A stretch of 64,000 bases of DNA from Nemopilema nomurai. Its lineage: Eukaryota > Cnidaria > Scyphozoa > Rhizostomeae > Rhizostomatidae. The notes under the pieces are model-generated. The model searched no databases and was not told the origin of the DNA. It worked only from the letters and a program-made list of their open reading frames with translations. The DNA lies in the NCBI GenBank assembly GCA_003864495.1, contig ML133379.1, positions 1,601,008 to 1,665,007 of the forward strand, in the 5' to 3' direction. The first letter of the stretch is position 1, and each line of letters opens with the position of its first letter. Positions 55,430 through 64,000 of the stretch are shown here, piece after piece. The position numbers and the translations under genes are program-made.

Positions 55430-56110
55430 CCTTTGACTTCTAAAATTATTTCTCAACCAGCTTCTTTCAACCCTAATGATACATCGGCTGCAAAAAAAGT
55501 TCGGCAAAACGAATACTGTATTCAATGTCTTCAGTTGAAAACAGAATTAGCGAAAAAGAATGAATTGGAGCTTGAAATGGTTGAAATTTCCAGCTTGCTT
55601 CTTGTCCTATTAAAGGAGGGCAAGCCTATACTCCAGGCCACGGTCTAAGACTGCGTCATTTAATGAGAATTTATAGAAGAAATTGATTAAGATAAAATTA
55701 TTTGATATCACTCTCATTGAAATTAAGATTTTTTAATTCAACCAGCAATCCAATTAATTTATTTGCCGTTTATTTTGAGTAAAGCAGGTTTGACAGTTAA
55801 TAAATATCAATGTTGCTGTTGCTTGAATTTAAAAGCAAATCACAAAAATTAGCCCAAAAGAATGCTAGACAAATCTCTTTTAGTAAATTACCTCTTGACG
55901 TAGGGCATTCCTTCCACTATTGTGCTTTCAAATTTCGAACATATAGAACTCATGTTGTGAATGGTTTACCCAAAGTTCTGCTCAAATGTGCATAGAAGCA
56001 CACAAATTTTGAGAATTGATTTCGATTCCACAAAAGATCTGTTTACGCTGCACTTTTTTCTCTGATTAATTTTTGTAATCTTCAGACTCCGTTTTTGTAA
56101 TAATATATTT
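55430..56110 (+). repeat. Dispersed repeat, 56-kb copy, with residual open frame
   Basis: Parallel to 42400-43140, and in part to the reverse complement of 1150-1440. It retains an 79-codon frame at 55409-55648 with a helical, Glu/Lys/Leu-rich part (QLKTELAKKNELELEMVEIS) that would suit a short coiled coil. The frame stops at 55648 and is broken in the other copy. It could be one exon of a recurrently duplicated gene, or a mobile element. Confidence 0.5.
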
Positions 56111-56689
56111 TCTGTTGTTGAGACCGGGTTACACCATCACTTTTTACCATCATTTTTTCGACATTGGATCTACACGTTGAAAGTAATCATGTAGCATAAT
56201 GGAATAATCCATTTTCGCTGCAGAATTTACATATCAGGTGTTGATCCTTCATCATTGGAAATTTTACTCAATGAACGAAAGCAGAATAGAGTCGAGCTCA
56301 TCATTGGTATTGTCACTTCTTGTCCTGTGGCATCCACGATTATGGTAATTGTGGCTATAATAATTATCGGGTTCCCTTGCACCGGTACTCGTGTGGTTTA
56401 TCTTGTGTGGTTTATTATATTTTTATAGCTTGCAATTGACGTCCTGTGCGTTGATTGATGCGAATAATGTCTAGCACTTGCCTTAGCGGTACGCGAATTC
56501 ATCTACAGTGAACGTAACATTTTTACACGTGGTTTAGAATGGATATGCCAGTAACTGCATGTTCTCCAAAAACCATTTTTCTAATCAAATACATTCAATA
56601 AATTTATTTAAAATCCAGTCTTGACTTCCATGCGAGCCATATCCACCCTGCAAGATATATGTCCAGGGAATGAGCTGTGTAACACTATC

Positions 56690-56765
56690 ACAGCCTTACC
56701 AACTAGAAATTACAGCCTTACCGACTAGAAATTACAGCATTAAAGCACAGCCTTACCGACTAGGG
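56690..56765 (+). repeat. Short tandem repeat, three copies
   Basis: Three imperfect copies of acagccttaccgactag with short spacers (aaattac). Probably local replication slippage. Confidence 0.8.
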
Positions 56766-57424
56766 CACTGCTCCTGGATAGACACTGGCAGTTTGCGCTG
56801 GTCTCAATGTTGTTGCTGTTGTTGTTATTGCTGTTGTATCCATTAAAACGAGGCTTTCTGTCTAAGGCCCAAGTATTGTTATTTTAACTATCGTACTTCT
56901 TTAGCAAAGAGCACGTCATGCTTATTCAAACTAAAGTTACATCATTTGTCTAATGCTCTCTTACAATTTTTTACAAAATAGTTAAAGTGCTTTCTGTAGC
57001 AGCGGTAATGCAATTGCAATCACCTCAAGTCGGACATCGAAGACCGTACGAAGAGCTTGTTAAGTTAATAAGAAGTTTCAGCGTAGCAAAAACATTTTAT
57101 CTTATAGGTTATCCTTAAGAAGTGGTTGTCAATATGTTTTTCTATATCAAACAACGGTCTAGCAGAAAATAGCATACAAAAGTCAACGCGCTGTGCCTGT
57201 TGAAGGCCATTATTTGATGTGCCCATCATTTCTGTCTGTCCAAAGCTAATACTTGGTACCCGGATAAGTGGAAAATTGGTAATATTTACTTATAATCAAT
57301 GATTAAATGAAAGCTAGCACTCAAATACCATCAAAAGTTTGCAGAGCATAAAGCCACCGTCAAGAGCAGAATTGGATGTATGCGATCATTGGAATGGAAA
57401 TTGAAACATCATAACTAGAACAGG

Positions 57425-57510
57425 CATTCTTCTTCACGTAAAGCTTTAGTAATGCTTCTTCACGTAAAGCTTTAGAACAGCCTTTCTTCTTCATGTAAAG
57501 CTAGGTTTTT
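57425..57510 (+). repeat. Short tandem repeat, three copies
   Basis: Three imperfect copies of cttcttcacgtaaagcttta in about 85 bp. No function is suggested by the context. Confidence 0.8.
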
Positions 57511-57519
57511 GCGCATACT

Positions 57520-58350
57520 CGGAGAAAGGTGATACGTTAAGTGTCCAAACTCCCATTCCGCTATTCAATGCTCTTTATAATGTTTATAGGTCGAAGTTTT
57601 TGGGCACTACTTTTTATTTGGAGAATTCGAAAAAGAATTCGCTGGGTGGCTATAATTCTTAGAACTCACACTCGGCAAACCTCTAACTTCTTGATCTTCT
57701 TTGTTTTGGCAATGGTCCCTGGCCTCTAGTTATGCTCTTCATTGAAAACTTGCTTCTCTACCGCTCATAGAAACATTGCGAACTTATAGAACGCAATCGA
57801 GGCAACACTTTTAATCATACTTTCAATAATCACTTGCTGAAAAAACAGGCAACTTATGTTTTCAAGATTTCTTTCATAGCCCAAGCTTTTCATCATTTGT
57901 GACTAGTCATTTAATATTATTTTCAAACGCCTTTTACAACACAGATGTAAAAGGTAATACTACAGAGGTAACTGAACAACCTTTACATACCAAAAATGCA
58001 AAACTTTTTACGCAAATCACTTGTCAGTTTTGCTTCCATGACAGAAAAATTAATTTTCATTCTTGAGCAAGGTCTTCTACATAGGAAAATGCGTCGATAC
58101 AGTTCTTTAAGCTGCACTGTTAAAAGTAGAACAAAGCGACGCAAAGCTTCAAATAGAAAATAGTCTCTGGTATCAATCACATCAAGAAAATTCATGTGCT
58201 AAAAAAGGTTTACGTTTAGTCTGACCAGCGCGATCTTGTTAACACATCGGCTTTACATAAAACTTTGTATGTAAGAAACCTTATACTCTTATAGGCCTGA
58301 ATTCTTAATGATGTAAAGGAATCAAGTGTAAAATAAACAAGAATGACAAG
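57520..58350. other. Stretch without recognised genes
   Basis: A hydrophobic 62-codon frame at 57541-57729 is most likely chance. Nothing else is supported. Confidence 0.35.
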
Positions 58351-58361
58351 AACACGACCAC

Positions 58362-58503
58362 TTAAAATGAAGACGCTGACAGTCCATTTAACAATACGTC
58401 TGTGTCAACATCATCTAGGTACTCTTCGGCGCTAGAATCTCTATTCAGGATGGTAAATACTGTTTGCACTTTGAGTTCTTCGCGCTCACTAATGACTGGA
58501 CTA
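58362..58503 (-). CDS. Candidate last exon of an unidentified minus-strand gene
   Basis: A pyrimidine-rich acceptor (cttttttttaag, then tag) on the minus strand leads directly into an open frame of about 46 codons. It reads SPVISEREELKVQTVFTI, then NRDSSAEEYLDDVDTDV, and ends LNGLSASSF with a stop at 58362. Base usage and the acidic, non-repetitive composition look more like real coding sequence than the surrounding frames. No upstream exon was identified. It could belong to a gene lying inside, or read through from, the epsin locus on the same strand. I do not recognise the product. Confidence 0.35.
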
Positions 58504-58509
58504 CTTAAA

Positions 58510-60690
58510 AAAAAGATGGGCCCTACATATATGAATGAATTGATACAGACGCAAGTGTACAAAACAATTCGAATAAATCATCATTTGAAAAAAGAACCCT
58601 GTGACAAGGACTGAAAATGAAAGTGTTTTACTACATCAATTGCAAATTTATCACATCATGGATGTCCCCTTTCTTTAGCAAAGGATTTTTGTTAATATTT
58701 TTTAAGTATCCTATCTTCAATGCTGCTTCTTTCCTTAGTACTATTTCAAGTCATTTCCCAGTTAGCTCCAAAAAAAATTTTCTACCACCATAGCTCATTC
58801 AGGATACAAGCCCTTCTGGCAACAATACAGAAAACAGCAAGGGTACAAGAAAATGCAAATCCCTTTTCATGAGTGGACATGCTGCCCATCTTGCAATTTT
58901 TCAATCTGTTTATAACATTAATTTAATCAATAAAGGCACAGCATCAAAGCTCTTGCATAAAAACTTAGAATATTTGCCATGATTATTCAAAGTTGCCACT
59001 CTGCAGAAAAAGATGAGCAATTTATAAATTCAATCCTTTGGAGGAAAATGATACATAGAAAAGGATGTACAGGAGAGAGAGAGAGAAATGTATCTGAAAT
59101 AAATATCTATTTCATTAATTATTATGCAGCTGAATATGAGACAATAAAAAAACAAGCAATATATTAAGGAGAAGAAGGACAGGGATAAGAATTTATGTCT
59201 TCTTTGATAAAAATGTTTGTGCTCACAAGGTAACATACCTGACTACATGTTACATGTGAATAATAATGTCAAGTTTTTAATTGTTTATTGTGGGTGGAGG
59301 GTCCTATTTCATAAAAAAGATCTTTCCCAGTCTCAAGCTCAGTGTAAATTGCACAAACATATTCTGGTGAGTAACAAGGACAATAAAATCAAAAGGAAAC
59401 TGAGCACATATTCCGATTCTAACCCCTGTCTGTCTTTTAGAAAACAAATATAGTACCTAATTTCAAACTAGCTTGCTTGGAAATTTTTTGCCTTTGATTA
59501 CAATGTTGAAAATATGGGTAAACTGCCAATGTTTAAAACACTTCAGTTTTGGCAAAGGATATGTTATTTGGGATGGACATTAACATAAAAATATAGGTTC
59601 AGTTATGCTAATAATTAGTCCAAGAATTTCATAAAGATTTCTAAAGCAAATGCTACGAAAGGAAATTAGATATAAGAGACTTGAGAGAGGCCAACCATAT
59701 TTTGATATAAGTACTTAAGTGAGCACTGGACTCCTGGGAAGAACGAATAAGAACTGGCTGCCATAGTGACAAAAAACTGAACTGGGGCACGACAGCTACA
59801 TATGGACTTGTGTGCTTATTGAAACTAGAAATATATCTTTTTTACAAAACTACCTTGGTTACTTAGAGCTATTCAATACTGCAAGCAGGCTACTAAATGT
59901 TCAGATTAATCAGTCAATTTTTTGCAGGGCTCCTTTTTCCTACAAGTTCAACTGCTTCTTTTCCAGCCGTTCGCATACTTCTGGAAATAAAAGATTCCTT
60001 TTCATTCTTCATTCAAAATATCAGTGCTTGGTATAACAGACAGTAACAGTTTCTGTTAATTGATTGAAAAATAGTTAGATAGCTTTGAAAATTAGTAGAA
60101 CTGTGGCACAATTTAGCACACATGCTGTCATAGATGTTATGCTCCCACCAAGAAAAACAGTCAAAAATAATGTGTGGGCCAAGCAGTCTTTGATAAATAC
60201 TAATTTTGCAAAACTATCTCTAAATTTTCACATCAAATATTCACTTCACAAAATTTTGCCTCAAGCATCTCAGAATTCTTTTTGACAAATAATGAAGATC
60301 ACTGTCAAGAAAAAATCATTTTGATAACAAGTTTAGCAAAATAAAGCAATGACTGATGAGATAATGCTGTTTCTTATCATATCTTCTATTTCCTCTTCAA
60401 CTGTATTAAAATTTCTCTCTTGACACACATTTTGTATTAGAGAAGAAAACACCAGACAATGTAATTTCAAACTAAGGTTGTTTTTTGCAAAGGAAGATGC
60501 ATATTCACCAGTTATAACTTTGAAGGACAAAAAAATTGCATATATCTGAGTATTCAACATTCTAACTAATTAAAATCATGAAAAAGGCTTGATGTTAGCT
60601 CGCAATTGTTCGTTTTGATATCACAACAAACACAAAACATCATACTGAAATTGTCACAATATATTCATAAAGACATATTCTTGAGAGTTA
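58510..60690. other. Downstream region of the epsin gene, no confident gene
   Basis: AT-rich sequence with scattered short frames. It may contain the epsin 3' untranslated region. Right after the epsin stop a good donor-like site (aaag|gtaactc at about 60690) raises the possibility of a 3' UTR intron, but no acceptor was assigned. Confidence 0.35.
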
Positions 60691-60695
60691 CCTTT

Positions 60696-62308
60696 CTAAA
60701 GGAGGAATGGATTAGCCCTATCTGTGCCTGTATTGGATTCTGGCAGCAGTGGAGTGGGTAACAAGACATCTGCCTGCGGTCCATTGACTGGTGCTGTCAC
60801 AAATGATGTTTGCTCAGAGCGTAGTTCATTTATAGATTTGGCCTTTGGCTTATCAACAGCAAAGGGATTTGTTGCTTTTGGTGTTATGGTTGTTGCGAAT
60901 GGATTTGTTACTGCAGAACTGGAGCTCTTTGACCCCAAAATATCATCAAGGTTCACTAGCTTTGAATTGGTTCCAAGGAAATCAGTTGTTTGCTCACTTG
61001 ACTGGGGTAATGCACTGTTGACTCCTGACAAATCAAATGGATTCACTGCCATGGCTTGTTGCATACCAACTGGTTCAGCCCTTGGGTCAAAACCATTACT
61101 ACTGCTCTGTGTACTTCCTACCTGAGGAGCGAAGGGGTCAGAATGGACAACATGTGAACTTGTAGCAGGTGCTGTTGCCCATGGATCTTCGCTTGTTTGT
61201 GTTGGTGCGGCCCATGGAATCTGCTGTAGTCTTTGGATGATTTGTTGCTGGGGCCCATGGGTCTGATGCTGGAGTTGGGGGCTGACACTTGCTGCCCAAG
61301 GATCTACATGTGGTTGGGGGCTGTTGCCAAATGTATTCTGGAATGCAGTTGGAGCTTTGCTTGCTTGAGTGCCCCAAGGCTGTTGAGATTGGGAGCCAAC
61401 AGCTGCCTGATCTTGAACTGGGGCATTTCCTGAGCTTGTCCATGGATCAAAATTATTAGGACTGCCAGTGGGGCCTGGGGATGGTGCAGTCAAATCAAGT
61501 AATGTTGATGGGCCTGATTCCTGTTGCATGCTTCCATTTTCCTTCAAGGCCACAGCAAGACGTTTCTGGTCACCAGCTTCTAGCCTTTTATTATGTTCTG
61601 CTTCTTCTCTGCTCATAGCAAGGGCTATTTGCAACTGCATTTCCTCTTCAGCTTCGTTCGACGGCCTAGCCTTCTCAAATTCATTACTTAGCTTGCCATC
61701 TTGGCTGTCTGTGCTCTTTTTATCGCCATCCCAACTTGACTGTGACGATTCGTCATCATTTCCACCTTTAATGTCACCAGTGGCAGTCGGGTAAGACGAA
61801 GCAAATTTCTTGTTCTGCCTGAAGTTCTTGTTGCCTACTCCACCCTGCGATTGCGCGAACCTTTCTTTCGCTTGAGTGCCCTTTGCCGTTCGCTCTTCAA
61901 TCGCTCGTCATCTTTTAACAAAGCAACAATCTGTTTCGACTTTTCCCTAACGTTAACTCCTTGGTCCTTCCCATCTTTGTCAATGAACTGAAAGTCTTTG
62001 AGTGTCTGGATGGCGAAGAGGTTCTCACGACACTGAGAAGCGACACGTTCACTACCAGTCTTGATAATATAGTCGAGGACAGTCAATGACTTGTATACAT
62101 GTCGCCAATTCTTACCGTGGTCATTTAAGCGCTTCCACAACATGCTCATGATAGATGAAAATGCCGATACGTTATATGTGGCGTCAGCTATCTCTCCCAT
62201 TAACGAACTGGAAGGCCCCCATGGGTCGTTCGAAGTTGCCTCGCGAACTTTCACCTCAATGTCATTGAAATTTCGCACCACATTCTTCACCGTTCTCCTT
62301 AAAGCCAT
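60696..62308 (-). CDS. EPN: Epsin (ENTH-domain endocytic adaptor), one-base frameshift near 61870
   Basis: Epsins bind phosphatidylinositol-4,5-bisphosphate at clathrin-coated pits, bend membrane and recruit ubiquitinated cargo. Residues about 5-145 are the ENTH domain (VREATSNDPWGPSSSLM, MLWKRLNDHGKNWRHVYKSL, LIKTGSERV-like, KDGKDQGVNVREKSKQIVAL). After the frame change come a ubiquitin-interacting motif (EEEMQLQIALAMSREEAE, about residue 222), a clathrin box (LLDLTAP, about 270) and three DPW motifs plus one DPF for AP-2 binding. Four NPF motifs for EH-domain partners follow, the last at the very C-terminus (ANPFLL). About 537 residues are expected, usual for epsin. The coding region has no intron. 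One base is missing after the codons for ALK (61871-61876). Because everything else is intact, an assembly error is likely, though a recent mutation or a retrocopy is possible. Confidence 0.93.
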
Positions 62309-62439
62309 GATTAATACTTCATACGAAACTTTGCTGGGTCCTAAGAGAAGCGATCAATGATTAGGACAGACGTTAACTTCCCTAAGTGCTGTGTTTTGGG
62401 CAACTCCGCAGATGTCCTAAGTCATCCCTGACAGCTAAC

Positions 62440-62540
62440 ATCGACATTTCATTCTCAATCTACCCAGGGCGCGCTGCGCATGCGTCAAATTCTTTCGAAT
62501 TCCGGCCCGCGGTTTTCTTCCTCCACCATTTCAGCCACAC
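62440..62540. promoter_or_regulatory. GC-rich, NRF1-like bidirectional promoter candidate
   Basis: Between the epsin start (62308, minus strand) and the + strand exon at 62795 the sequence becomes locally GC-rich. It contains gcgcgctgcgcatgcgtcaa, whose GCGCATGCG fits the NRF1 site found in many animal housekeeping promoters. A ccggcccgcgg stretch follows. No TATA box is needed in such promoters. Confidence 0.45.
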
Positions 62541-62667
62541 CAAACACGAAAGGAGATGAAATCAAATAGTTAGCCTCAAAGTTTACACCAGCCAAAGTTT
62601 TGCCAAAGTTAGGAACATTATTTAATCTTATATTTTCAGGGTATTCACGTCTAAATATGTGACGACG

Positions 62668-62727
62668 ATGAATATTCTCAAATTATTGTTGGGACTTGGT
62701 GTCATTGTTGTTGTGGCTGCGAGTTAA
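62668..62727 (+). CDS. Possible 19-residue hydrophobic peptide or upstream ORF
   Basis: MNILKLLLGLGVIVVVAAS followed by a stop; it follows an acceptor-like tatattttcag at 62640. It looks like a signal peptide or single membrane helix, but is so short that it may be an upstream ORF of the next exon or chance. Confidence 0.2.
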   Translation: MNILKLLLGLGVIVVVAAS

Positions 62728-62794
62728 ATAGTTTGGGAAAATCAAACTATTCAATCTAACATTTTAAACCGTTACAATTGTAACAACCGTAGCT

Positions 62795-62834
62795 ATGGCA
62801 ACTAGCTCCGATCCCATCACCGTTTTTCATCGAG
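62795..62834 (+). CDS. Probable first coding exon of an unidentified gene
   Basis: An ATG gives MATSSDPITVFHR plus one base, then a consensus donor (cgag|gtaagt at 62835). The position, head-to-head with epsin across a GC-rich region, suits a divergent housekeeping gene. The remaining exons lie beyond or later in the window and I could not identify them. I do not recognise the product from 13 residues. Confidence 0.45.
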
Positions 62835-62840
62835 GTAAGT

Positions 62841-64000
62841 TTTGAACAATTCAAGAACAGTACATGTGTCTACAGCGCTATTCAAGAACCGGACCTATCC
62901 TCGAAGCGATAACGATATGCTAAAGATGCAAGTCACAAATACATCCTGATCTGCAAAAAACGGGAAGAAGCGCATGTTTGAAAATTTCCTAACAATTTTA
63001 GAATTCTCCCTTCCAACCGTAAGCCATTTCCCAACTGAGGGTGTTGTATAAACGTAAAAATTTGTCGCAAATTATGATAACTTCGTGAATATTTATTTAC
63101 ATTATATGGATTAATGCTGCAGTATTATTAAATTATTGGCAATCGGTTATTGATGGCAGCTTCTTAACGTAACAGCAACAACAGCAGCACGGAAGACATA
63201 TTTGCGGCAGTCTCCTCCGCAGAACGAATTACTGCCGCGTATTGTCTCTGAGTCATTCTTGGTTTGTTTTGAAATTTGAAAAGGAGTGCTATGACAATAA
63301 TTTATTAGAATGGGCAAACAATCTTAAGTGATTCTTTCTTTTATTACAGATTAAAGGGTACGATTGTAAACACTGCATACCTTGCCCTTGTTTCATTTAA
63401 GAAGGAAACACGAGGCAAAAAGTAGATCAATGTTTGCTGTTGTCCGCGACATGCGAATGGACGCGGAGATTCAAACATAAGGCAATGCAATTGCTTTTGA
63501 ATTCTTTCTCTTAGCAGTTACGTCGGATGAAATTGAGAACAGAGGTGGTTAAAAAAAGTGAATAATGTGCTCATCTTAAACCGAACACATCTTAGAAACT
63601 ACTGAATATTTTACTTTGAGTCAAACTAATCGAAGAGTGTTAACTAGGAAAATTTGATAATAATGTAAATTTATCTTAAAGACAAAGTTTGGTCTTCTTG
63701 GCCATTGAACCCATTGTTTCTTTGCTATTCTGCTAGTATTTGACGTGCTACCTTCTAGCCAGAAGATATTCAAAATAATGCTTCTAAATCGAAAAAAGTA
63801 GAAATACTAAGATTTTGGATTCTTCTGACGTAAGCTGCTATACACGACCCATCGTTATCAATAAACTTCCATGACTTTTCAAATCCACAATCTGAGCACG
63901 CAAATTTTGAATTCTATTTTCACCTTTGCCCATATTTTCTTTGACACAGCTTTTTCTTTCACGTTCTTGTTCGCACCGTCGATCAATGGGAATTTAAAAC
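62841..64000. other. Presumed intron or intergenic sequence
   Basis: No coding exon was identified after the candidate donor at 62835. A short run of aacagcaacaacagcagc lies near 63170-63190. The rest is AT-rich without motifs. Confidence 0.4.

Noticed and set aside
57541..57729. Small hydrophobic secreted or membrane peptide
   Set aside because: No conservation in the window, no promoter or exon signals, and composition fits chance in AT-rich DNA.
1..64000. tRNA or rRNA genes
   Set aside because: No cloverleaf with matching B-box (GGTTCGANTCC) or rRNA-like conserved segment was noticed on either strand; a dedicated scan was not possible.

Overview
The window is AT-rich animal DNA, most likely from a cnidarian and probably an anthozoan. 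The evidence is a tandem family of divergent, single-exon class A GPCRs, an epsin gene with a metazoan ENTH domain, and degraded LINE, hAT and Ty3/Gypsy elements. This placement is inference: the window contains no rRNA, tRNA or other direct taxonomic marker that I could find.

Layout. From 1 to 14 kb there are three intact-looking GPCR genes on the + strand (1816-2733, 7344-8276, 12628-13566) and one broken copy (11197-11669). Each member of the first subfamily is preceded by a conserved, non-coding block of about 300 bp. From 14.2 to 26.6 kb lies a large satellite with a unit of about 145 bp, roughly 80 visible copies, interrupted by an 832-base assembly gap. From 27.6 to 34 kb there is an orphan copy of the GPCR upstream block, about 4 kb with no recognisable gene, and a minus-strand GPCR (32613-33539). 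From 34.3 to 35.6 kb are two exons of a decayed hAT-type transposase. A nearly intact, recently inserted Ty3/Gypsy element occupies 35920-40015, with 207-bp LTRs, a GGTAG target duplication, gag and pol. From 40.7 to 45.2 kb are two LINE relics in opposite orientation. From 46 to 48.6 kb there is a 16-bp minisatellite, a few diverged copies of the satellite family, and a sixth GPCR locus on the minus strand. From 48.7 to 58 kb the sequence is mostly repeat debris, including a broken copy of an unidentified gene family and two dispersed repeats that recur elsewhere in the window. The right end carries an epsin gene on the minus strand (60696-62308), head-to-head with a probable first coding exon on the + strand (62795-62834).

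How it fits together. The GPCR cluster has grown by tandem and inverted segmental duplication. The copy at 12628-13566 and the copy at 47639-48634 share their upstream flank, 3' flank and the start of the same satellite, in inverted orientation. The satellite seed therefore predates the duplication and expanded massively next to only one daughter. Two GPCR copies carry in-frame changes in the transmembrane core: 33 bp lost in TM6, and 48 bp gained in TM3.

Most notable candidates: (1) the Gypsy element has no tRNA-like primer site. It instead has a 15-nt sequence 1 nt inside the 5' LTR that is complementary to a segment of its own LTR, which points to self-priming of the Tf1 kind. (2) The gag/pol boundary is an in-frame A-AAA-AAG heptamer inside the second zinc knuckle. 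(3) The GPCR plus satellite form an inverted duplication with strongly unequal expansion. All homologies were read by eye, with no alignment or database search.
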